Source of the DNA: Siphonodentalium dalli | Taxonomy: Eukaryota; Mollusca; Scaphopoda; Gadilida; Siphonodentaliidae | Length of the DNA stretch: 64,000 bases | Assembly: GCA_032622095.1 (NCBI GenBank) | Contig: CP136069.1 | Span: 201,174,690 to 201,238,689 of the forward strand | Direction of reading: 5' to 3' | In this document: positions 61,301 to 64,000 of the stretch, in pieces | Layout: each line of letters opens with the position of its first letter | How positions within the stretch are numbered: the stretch's first letter is position 1 | Program-made: the position numbers and the translations under genes | The notes under the pieces: generated by a model | What the model was told of the DNA's origin: nothing | The model's database searches: none | Seen by the model: the letters and a program-made list of their open reading frames with translations, nothing else

Positions 61301-63283
61301 GAAAGATCGATTTAGGTATTCGGGATTTACACAATGTTTAATTACTCTGCAGAGCGAAACCCAAATGACGCGGATCGATCTTCCAAGAATTTCTTATAAT
61401 CGCATACTAGTAGATTTGAAATGGAACATGCACTTTAACAACTCAAACATGAATTAACATGAAATGAAAGATGAAGAACAAACATATACACACTGTTTAC
61501 AACATGTCATCTTCAATTTGTCCTCATCGTCAGCATCACCCCTACCATCGTCATCATACATTAGCATAAACATTATCATCATAATAATCCTCATCGTCGT
61601 CATCACCCGTCATCACTGTTTCCGTCATCGTCGTCGGCATAATCAAAATCATCATTATCATCGCCACCAATATCACCGTCATCATCATCAGTATCACCAA
61701 TATCATGCAATCATCATAATCGTCATCATCACCATCATCATCACCACCACCATCATCATCATCATCATTCTTATCATCACCATCATCCTCATCATAACAA
61801 TCATCAGGAGTAAAATCTGTCACCTCGGCCGATACTCTTGGAGAATAGTTTGTTGATCAGCTGTGCTGTAAGTTTAATAGTTTGTTGATCAGCTGTGCTG
61901 TAAGTTTAATAGTTTGTTGATCAGCTGTGCTGTAAGTTTTTCGAACAGTTTAAAGCATGTTATTCATGATCGTTATAAGTATCAGGTTTGTGTACGCGGT
62001 TATTTGTGTACATGAGTGTATTTAACTCTTATTCTTGAGTCATATTATTTTGTATTGGATATTTTCTGTTGAGTGTATAGTTATAGGAGATGGCCCCCAT
62101 AAATGACTGGATTTAGGTACATATTAATTACCTTATTGGATATTTTCTGTTGAATATATATAGGTATAGGAGATGGCCCCCATAAATGACTGGATTTAGG
62201 TATAGTCTCCCTTTAAAGACAAGACCCTACGACATCTTCATCGTGCAAATATTTGTTACATTAGTTCATTTTTTTATGGATGCAGATTTAATTTCGCCAA
62301 ATCGTGTTCAATAAGACATGCAACGGGGTGATATAATGAGTCGTATGGACGAATCCGGAAATATATAGAGGACAACTCCAACGAGTTATGTTGGCATATA
62401 ACATTTTATGAAACGAGTTCCATACGACTCGTTGTGAATCAAATTTATCAAAAGAGATTAATAAAATCTTACATCCCAACACAACAAGAAGAAGATCATG
62501 TATATCACACGAACAAAACTAGAGCTTTATGCCTTTTTAAAAAACAAAATCCTTAAAAGAAACTTACATTTACATCGTTGGCTCATACGCTTCACAACCG
62601 CATACGACAGTATTGCGCGCTCAGGACTGCAACGAGCAATTCGCCTCTTTGTCTCTTATTTTACTTTGATGAATAAATCAATCATTTTGTATTGTCTGGT
62701 TTGGTGCTATGCGCGGCTTTTTAAAATAGTATTAATCCGCCTAATAAATGTAAAGTAATTTTTTGGCGCGCTGCCAACATGGCGACAATAATGCGTTTAT
62801 TCGTGATTACCGCTGTCAGACATTCAGCTATTACTCACTAGTGAGAGATAACAAAATATCTAATGGATTTTTCAATGATATTATAGGGGTTTCATGTGAT
62901 ATATTTTGATATTTATATCTGTTTCAGGAGAGAAGCGATTCTCCAAGTTTCTTGAAGAGCAGTACGGTGACATAGATGCTGTCGAATTCTACGTAGGTAT
63001 AATGGCCGAAAAGAAGAGAAACAAAGCAATGTTCGGGAGTACTATAGTGGAAATGGGGGCACCTGCCTCTGTTAAAGGTCTGATGTCGAGTCCACTCTGT
63101 AGCGAAAAATACTGGCGTCCTTCTACCTTTGGCGGTGAGGTCGGATTCCAAATAGTTAACACAGCAAGTCTACAAGAACTGTTTTGTGCAAACATTCAGG
63201 GCGATGGCTGTCCTCGCTCGACCTTTAAAGTCCCGGATGTTGACAGTACACAACAACACGAAGAACAACGTGCTGAGTTATAA
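33427..63283 (+). CDS. PTGS: Prostaglandin G/H synthase (cyclooxygenase), complete 10-exon gene
   Basis: The joined exons (33427-33484, 47451-47567, 52244-52387, 53087-53230, 55307-55485, 57416-57499, 58042-58291, 58956-59242, 60603-60747, 62928-63283) encode 587 residues; vertebrate enzymes have about 600. The family is a heme enzyme of the ER and nuclear-envelope lumen that converts arachidonate to PGG2 (cyclooxygenase site) and then PGH2 (peroxidase site). Seen in order: signal peptide (1-19), EGF module (20-58), membrane-binding segment (about 59-106), catalytic domain. Key residues, with ovine PTGS1 numbers: Arg108 (R120), Gln191 and His195 (Q203, H207 distal), Ser341 and Tyr343 (S353, Y355), Tyr373 (catalytic Y385), His376 (H388 proximal), Val510 (523), Ser517 (S530, aspirin target). 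Sequons include Asn-Thr-Ser in exon 4, matching vertebrate N144. The C terminus is Ala-Glu-Leu, not the vertebrate Thr-Glu-Leu, and the long PTGS2 C-terminal insert is absent. All introns are GT-AG, phases agree, and no frameshift is seen. Family assignment is very firm. Orthology to vertebrate PTGS1 or PTGS2 cannot be decided here. Confidence 0.97.
33660..34060 (+). repeat. ~20-bp repeat with core attcaacatacatgtat, intron 1
   Basis: Degenerate copies continue at 34505-34680 on the far side of a trinucleotide tract, so one array was split. Reading frames across it are artefacts. Confidence 0.85.
34184..34504. repeat. (CAT)n/(ATG)n microsatellite with an orientation switch
   Basis: catcat and cgtcgt tracts run to about 34345, switch to atgatg until about 34374, then return to catcat. 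This makes a small palindrome. The poly-His, poly-Ile, poly-Asp and poly-Met frames on both strands are translations of this tract. Confidence 0.95.
34505..34680 (+). repeat. Second half of the ~20-bp attcaacatac repeat
   Basis: Same family as 33660-34060, after the trinucleotide tract. Confidence 0.8.
34681..35639. other. Intron 1 stretch without supported features
   Basis: Short frames only; no repeat family recognised. Confidence 0.45.
35640..35790 (+). repeat. Dispersed repeat, family E
   Basis: gtgaaacactcctacagggt, then attatatccatattgacaac and cacaccgtcattcttatata. Copies at 37385-37610 (minus) and 39245-39420 (plus); part of the same element appears at 41270-41490 (minus). Confidence 0.7.
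36908..37287. mobile_element. Family B element in PTGS intron 1, left end replaced
   Basis: The right end is intact (ttgttgggtaaaggg-TTAA). The left TIR is absent; ttaaaacatactacat, which follows the right end at 37284-37299, also precedes the element at 36892-36907. Two hairpin modules at about 36917-36989 and 37068-37140. Confidence 0.85.
37385..37610 (-). repeat. Family E repeat, inverted copy
   Basis: On the minus strand gtgatgtgaaacactccggt and aagtagtattttttacaaat match 35640 and 39245. Its left part (gaaaacatcgtctgaactac) matches the complement of 41405-41480. Confidence 0.7.
38200..38632 (+). repeat. 54-bp minisatellite in PTGS intron 1 with acceptor-like core
   Basis: Eight copies of a 54-bp unit (ccacatccatgcctatcac... 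) each contain gtttctgttttcagtgg, a good 3' splice-site look-alike. Because 54 is divisible by 3, long open frames of 18-residue repeats run through it; they are not taken as genes. Confidence 0.93.
39245..39420 (+). repeat. Family E repeat, upstream of the LINE
   Basis: ggaacactccggtacgacga, then cacaccgtcattgttatata and cggtcagatgctcgtagtcc. Confidence 0.7.
40330..41240 (+). mobile_element. 5'-truncated LINE with 3' end, PTGS intron 1
   Basis: The frame at 40663-41037 contains [16 protein letters not shown], then [19 protein letters not shown], a zinc-knuckle-like CxxC..HxxxC block typical of the C terminus of many invertebrate non-LTR retrotransposons. The frame just before (40370-40666) may be more of the same ORF with a stop between them. 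After the stop come ~190 nt of AT-rich 3' UTR and AATAAA at 41223. The RT core is absent. Confidence 0.75.
40663..41037 (+). pseudogene. LINE ORF2 C-terminal zinc-knuckle fragment
   Basis: 124 codons. The CxxC-x4-H-x4-H-x4-C arrangement ([19 protein letters not shown]) and the NHRLAI block are seen directly. Upstream frame is broken by stops near 40663, so the element is not functional. A Lys-rich expansion (KKKKKK) lies between the two blocks. Confidence 0.72.
41270..41490 (-). repeat. Family E repeat, inverted copy downstream of the LINE
   Basis: The complement reads cggtcagatgctcgtagccc, then gaaaacatcgtctgaactac. With 39245-39420 it brackets the LINE fragment as inverted arms. Confidence 0.68.
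42230..43000. other. Intron 1 stretch with G runs and a possible inverted LINE 3' end
   Basis: G runs at 42240-42250 and 42408-42418. tgttgattgattgatttatt near 42712 resembles the complement of a LINE 3' end (aataaatcaatcaatc). No coding region. Confidence 0.4.
43398..43525. mobile_element. Foldback element, gaatgaggtc family, intron 1
   Basis: gggtgtctgtcatttgcaga returns as tctgcaaatgacagacaccc, with arms of about 55 bp. Confidence 0.9.
43955..44072. mobile_element. Foldback element, second copy of the 19868 family, intron 1
   Basis: ttattgtagtggattgacgg returns as ccgtcaatccaccacaataa. Confidence 0.88.
45560..46065 (+). mobile_element. Dispersed element with foldback end, PTGS intron 1 copy
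   Basis: It shares ctttgacttccggtttgtc, ctttacgcggacaaacaac and the palindrome 45903-46045 (tctacaactcgtccccagtt and its complement) with 60045-60535. Confidence 0.88.
47066..47166. mobile_element. 101-bp palindrome, intron 1
   Basis: tatggagatgtaaccgcgtg returns as cacggttacatctccata, centred on cccttcggg. Confidence 0.9.
47451..47567 (+). CDS. PTGS: PTGS exon 2: EGF-like module
   Basis: The acceptor is ttatttcag (ending 47450) and the donor is gtgagt at 47568. The exon is 117 nt, phase 1 at both ends, the size I recall for vertebrate PTGS exon 2. It encodes residues 20-59 with the EGF cysteines at 23, 24, 28, 34, 44, 46 and 56, including the conserved PCQNRGVC stretch. This module mediates dimer contacts in the family. 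Confidence 0.95.
47869..48260. mobile_element. Small TIR element (392 bp), intron 2
   Basis: The ends are cgattaagcttgcttaattc and its exact complement gaattaagcaagcttaatcg. No coding content. Confidence 0.82.
48254..48607 (-). pseudogene. LINE reverse transcriptase fragment in PTGS intron 2
   Basis: The 117-codon minus-strand frame contains [20 protein letters not shown], matching the RT palm motif before the active site (usual form GTRQG..LSP.LFN.YIDDL). It continues [11 protein letters not shown] and [13 protein letters not shown], where the catalytic Tyr-Ala-Asp-Asp is degraded to His-Ala-Asp-Val. The fragment is short, lacks flanking domains and abuts a small TIR element at 47869-48260. 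It is a dead retrotransposon remnant in antisense orientation to PTGS. Confidence 0.8.
48776..49175. mobile_element. Family B element, complete (400 bp), PTGS intron 2
   Basis: Ends TTAA-ccctttacccaacagaaggg and ttgttgggtaaaggg-TTAA, with two hairpin modules. In internal order it is opposite to the copy at 21436. Confidence 0.9.
50385..50412 (+). other. Possible 3' tail of a CR1/L2-like retroposon
   Basis: caataaagaatttgaatttg, with the short gaattt repeat, resembles tails of CR1/L2-type elements. No coding part is recognisable upstream, so this is weak. Confidence 0.3.
50877..51140 (+). repeat. 66-bp tandem repeat, 4 copies, intron 2
   Basis: The unit contains catggttaacagttgttcgt and agggcgtcggtgctca. 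Copies start near 50877, 50943, 51009 and 51075. Confidence 0.92.
51567..51657. mobile_element. Hairpin element, family C, single module, intron 2
   Basis: gcgaaaaccctgtgccaatt then a hairpin ending gataatacattggcctaaca. It shares the gaaaaccctgtgcc flank with 18779. Confidence 0.75.
52244..52387 (+). CDS. PTGS: PTGS exon 3: membrane-binding domain
   Basis: The acceptor is tttcaactttcag and the donor is gtaagt at 52388. The exon is 144 nt, phase 1 at both ends. It encodes residues 59-107 with the family pattern LKPN...HHILTHY and amphipathic helices that insert in one membrane leaflet. An Asn-Ala-Ser sequon is present. The last 28 nt of the exon plus the donor are repeated in tandem just downstream (see 52360-52472). 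Confidence 0.95.
52360..52472 (+). repeat. Three tandem 41-bp copies of the exon 3 end and its donor
   Basis: Copies begin at 52360, 52401 and 52442. The first is the real exon 3 end with donor at 52388. The second keeps a full donor (atgtaagt at 52428-52435). The third is partial and has lost it (acatttac). Forty-one is not a multiple of 3, and reading past the first donor meets TGA at 52411. Confidence 0.93.
53087..53230 (+). CDS. PTGS: PTGS exon 4: constriction-site Arg and start of catalytic domain
   Basis: The acceptor is gaattgcag (ending 53086) and the donor is gttagt at 53231. The exon is 144 nt. The split Ser codon is followed by Arg108, equivalent to R120, which binds the fatty-acid carboxylate. 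Conserved stretches are DSPALY and [11 protein letters not shown], then CPTPMGV. The Asn-Thr-Ser sequon corresponds to vertebrate N144. A longer open frame over this exon (52959-53399) is not the coding frame. Confidence 0.95.
53696..53830 (+). repeat. ~56-bp tandem repeat, about 3 copies, intron 4
   Basis: Copies of acggtagtggaatatacggt with atttgacggtata. Confidence 0.85.
54001..54457. mobile_element. TIR element, family A, complete (457 bp), PTGS intron 4
   Basis: The ends are gtgacccgccatatcaaatc and gatttgatatggcgggtcac. The TIR continues into both hairpin modules (about 54053-54121 and 54340-54412), with the central gagccccacacatatataga block between. No transposase. Confidence 0.93.
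54458..55306. other. Rest of PTGS intron 4, no feature seen
   Basis: Unique sequence ending in the exon 5 acceptor. The 73-codon frame at 54690-54911 has no support. Confidence 0.5.
55307..55485 (+). CDS. PTGS: PTGS exon 5: distal heme histidine
   Basis: The acceptor is tctcattgcag and the donor is gtgagt at 55486. The exon is 179 nt, one codon shorter than the 182 nt I recall for human PTGS2. It encodes residues 155-214 with [12 protein letters not shown] and [12 protein letters not shown], which contains the distal heme pair Gln191 and His195. It ends in phase 0, so exon 6 must begin on a codon boundary; this decides which exon 6 acceptors keep frame. Confidence 0.96.
56509..56635. mobile_element. 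Foldback element, intron 5
   Basis: ggagataaacataccctgtt returns as aacagggtacgtttatctcc, arms about 55 bp. Confidence 0.88.
56971..57441 (+). repeat. 14-copy 33-35 bp array made of the exon 6 splice acceptor and exon 6 start
   Basis: Each unit contains ccctttacag followed by the first ~22 nt of PTGS exon 6. Exon-start positions are 56983, 57016, 57049, 57082, 57115, 57149, 57182, 57215, 57248, 57282, 57315, 57350, 57383 and 57416. Spacing is 33 nt, with 34 before 57149 and 57282 and 35 before 57350. Copy 11 (57315) has lost the acceptor AG (cat instead of cag). The units before copies 6 and 10 keep the extra G of the exon's TATGGTCC, so the array probably grew by joining exon sequence back to the intron end. 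Confidence 0.95.
57416..57499 (+). CDS. PTGS: PTGS exon 6, preceded by 13 duplicate acceptors
   Basis: Taking the acceptor nearest the unique sequence, the exon is 84 nt (residues 215-242), phase 0 at both ends, exactly the size I recall for vertebrate PTGS exon 6. It encodes VDVSHVYG, the conserved heme-peroxidase motif, then ends with MKDGKMKTQ and a gtatgt donor at 57500. Because 13 near-identical copies of the acceptor and exon start lie upstream, the true 5' end in mRNA is uncertain. This start is chosen because it gives the conserved length without an insertion. Confidence 0.88.
58042..58291 (+). CDS. PTGS: PTGS exon 7
   Basis: The acceptor is ccctctttcag and the donor is gtgagt at 58292. 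The exon is 250 nt, one codon longer than the 247 I recall in human PTGS2. It encodes residues 243-326 with [20 protein letters not shown] and then REHNRVC, both diagnostic of animal heme cyclooxygenases. It ends in phase 1 with the first base of a Gly codon. Confidence 0.96.
58742..58950 (+). repeat. 19-bp minisatellite forming the 3' end of PTGS intron 7
   Basis: Eleven copies of gtttccgatatttaccatc (variants gtgtcc and accattg) run directly into the exon 8 acceptor; the last copy reads ttaccatttgcag. The region that should hold the branch point and pyrimidine tract is therefore itself a tandem repeat. Confidence 0.92.
58956..59242 (+). CDS. PTGS: PTGS exon 8: catalytic Tyr and proximal heme His
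   Basis: The acceptor is atttgcag (ending 58955) and the donor is gtaagt at 59243. The exon is 287 nt, equal to the vertebrate exon as I recall it. It carries [18 protein letters not shown] (Ser341 and Tyr343 matching S353 and Y355) and LYHWHPL, with the tyrosyl-radical residue Tyr373 and the heme ligand His376. The sequence before the acceptor is a 19-bp minisatellite. Confidence 0.97.
59517..59880. mobile_element. Family D copy, PTGS intron 8
   Basis: It starts tacaatccgattcgatggtc with the same tccaacaacaacaac block as 14952. The right part (aatagtaatttaggagcgtt) also matches the fragment at 5615-5725. Confidence 0.8.
60045..60535 (+). mobile_element. Dispersed element with foldback end, PTGS intron 8 copy
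   Basis: Same family and orientation as 45560-46065; palindrome at 60382-60525. The right edge lies about 70 bases before exon 9. Confidence 0.88.
60603..60747 (+). CDS. PTGS: PTGS exon 9
   Basis: The acceptor is ttttcaatacag and the donor is gtaaac at 60748. The exon is 145 nt, one codon shorter than the 148 I recall in human PTGS2. It encodes residues 422-470 with FNEYRKRF and [10 protein letters not shown], as in other cyclooxygenases. A 44-bp minisatellite starts within a few bases of the donor. Confidence 0.95.
60750..61265 (+). repeat. 44-bp and 33-bp minisatellite at the start of PTGS intron 9
   Basis: Repeats with core catgcgtattgtcttagagt begin two bases after the exon 9 donor. Two unit types alternate: a 44-bp form with actaaccactgaccaacc and a shorter ~33-bp form with gatgacaaca. 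There are about 13 units in all. Confidence 0.9.
61530..61805 (+). repeat. CAT-rich microsatellite, intron 9
   Basis: Irregular catcat, caccat and cgtcat tracts. Poly-His and poly-Asp frames on both strands come from it. Confidence 0.9.
61843..61941 (+). repeat. 32-bp tandem triplication, intron 9
   Basis: Three identical copies of aatagtttgttgatcagctg followed by tgctgtaagttt. Confidence 0.93.
62053..62203 (+). repeat. ~80-bp tandem duplication, intron 9
   Basis: Two copies of ttggatattttctgttga through agatggcccccataaatgac and tggatttaggta. Confidence 0.9.
62928..63283 (+). CDS. PTGS: PTGS exon 10: aspirin-site serine, C terminus and stop
   Basis: The acceptor is tatctgtttcag (ending 62927). 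The exon ends at a TAA stop at 63281-63283. It encodes residues 470-587 with [10 protein letters not shown], then [12 protein letters not shown] holding Val510 (position 523, Val as in PTGS2) and Ser517 (S530), then [20 protein letters not shown]. Phe529 and Leu531 of vertebrates are Ala and Val here, close to the aspirin serine. The tail is short, hydrophilic and ends Ala-Glu-Leu, a possible weak form of the vertebrate ER-retention signal. Confidence 0.96.
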
Positions 63284-63426
63284 CGATAACTATAGGGCTT
63301 CGAATATGTCAAGAATCTCACTGTCGTAAATCTCATTCAAATATCATTTGTTATCCATTTGTTCATTACGTCACTCACTGCGCTGGTTAGCCCTTCCATG
63401 ACTGGAGCTTCCTGAAAGTTGAGTAT

Positions 63427-63625
63427 ACCCTGTGCCAATGCATTATCTTATAATAGCGAGTCTCACATATAGTAGGGTGCCTCGCATATATAAGAGAATG
63501 CATTGGTCTAACAATATTTACCTTGACACTGTAAGCCAGTGCATTATTTTATATATGCGAGGCTCACTATGGGAGACTTTCATGTATAAGATAATGCGCA
63601 GGCACATGATATGTAATGCCGCTAC
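63427..63625. mobile_element. Hairpin element, family C, two modules, in PTGS 3' flank
   Basis: taccctgtgccaatgcatta, two hairpins joined by atttaccttgacactgtaag, ending caggcacatgatatgtaatg. It starts 144 bases after the stop codon and probably lies in the 3' UTR. Confidence 0.8.
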
Positions 63626-63641
63626 CGTCACGAAAGTGGCA

Positions 63642-63647
63642 ATTAAA
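63642..63647 (+). terminator. Possible PTGS polyadenylation signal (ATTAAA)
   Basis: No AATAAA follows the stop codon in the window. ATTAAA occurs here and again at 63973-63978. Either could serve the 3' UTR, which would include the hairpin element at 63427-63625. No other evidence separates them. Confidence 0.2.
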
Positions 63648-64000
63648 CATGCATGCAGAGTTCCAGACTATTTACTTTTTACAATTTTTTCAAAATATTT
63701 TTCACATTCTATTCAAATTCTAATGTATACAATGACATATTTGGAAGGAACTGAAAGACGCTATTTTGTTTGGTACTTAATGTGTTATATATGTACCTCC
63801 CCCAGCGGAGACCCTCTAGCCACATCCCTGGTTATATATGTACATTTATTTGTTCTCGTTTCGGTGTTTTAGAGGGACACCAACAATAATTTTGTTTAAG
63901 TTTTCAATACCAAAATAATACTCTTTGGTATTTACTTATTTATATGATATCACACGAAACCCCTGTTATATCATTAAAAAGGTCATTATATATTTTTTTA

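Overview
The window is nuclear DNA from an animal. It is AT-rich and crowded with minisatellites, foldback and TIR elements and LINE fragments. It holds one clearly recognisable multi-exon gene with GT-AG introns. Nothing looks prokaryotic: there are no operons, no dense coding and no CRISPR array. The gene is a cyclooxygenase (prostaglandin G/H synthase), and the LINE C-terminal fragments look like those common in marine invertebrates. A lophotrochozoan, perhaps a mollusc, is my inference and is not proven by the sequence.

Region 1-33 kb is repeat-rich and almost gene-free. It contains a ~740 bp foldback at the left edge, a 43-bp satellite of about 45 copies (3.66-5.60 kb), several TIR elements carrying a shared hairpin module, ~39-bp, ~60-bp and ~69-bp arrays (11.6-12.3, 14.3-14.7, 15.5-18.3 kb), a candidate terminal exon of an unknown Ser/Thr/Pro-rich, Lys-tailed protein on the minus strand (19.1-19.6 kb), an array of tandem palindromes (23.5 kb), more satellites (24-29 kb), a LINE reverse-transcriptase remnant (30.2-30.6 kb) and a 51-bp array (31.7-32.2 kb).

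Region 33.4-63.3 kb is the plus-strand PTGS gene. I reconstruct ten coding exons: 33427-33484, 47451-47567, 52244-52387, 53087-53230, 55307-55485, 57416-57499, 58042-58291, 58956-59242, 60603-60747 and 62928-63283. They total 1764 nt including the stop, or 587 residues. Phases are consistent at every junction, and exon sizes match vertebrate PTGS genes almost exactly. Signal peptide, EGF module, membrane-binding helices, both heme histidines, the catalytic tyrosine, the constriction-site Arg and Tyr and the aspirin-type serine are all present, so the gene looks functional. Intron 1 is 14 kb and holds LINE, TIR and minisatellite insertions.

The most unusual signal is that minisatellites in this gene repeatedly grow at exon/intron borders. 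The exon 6 acceptor plus the first codons of exon 6 are repeated 14 times. The exon 3 donor plus the end of exon 3 is repeated three times. A 19-bp array forms the tract before the exon 8 acceptor. A 44/33-bp array begins immediately after the exon 9 donor. The exon 6 array offers several in-frame alternative acceptors that would insert extra copies of the conserved VDVSHVYG segment into the enzyme.
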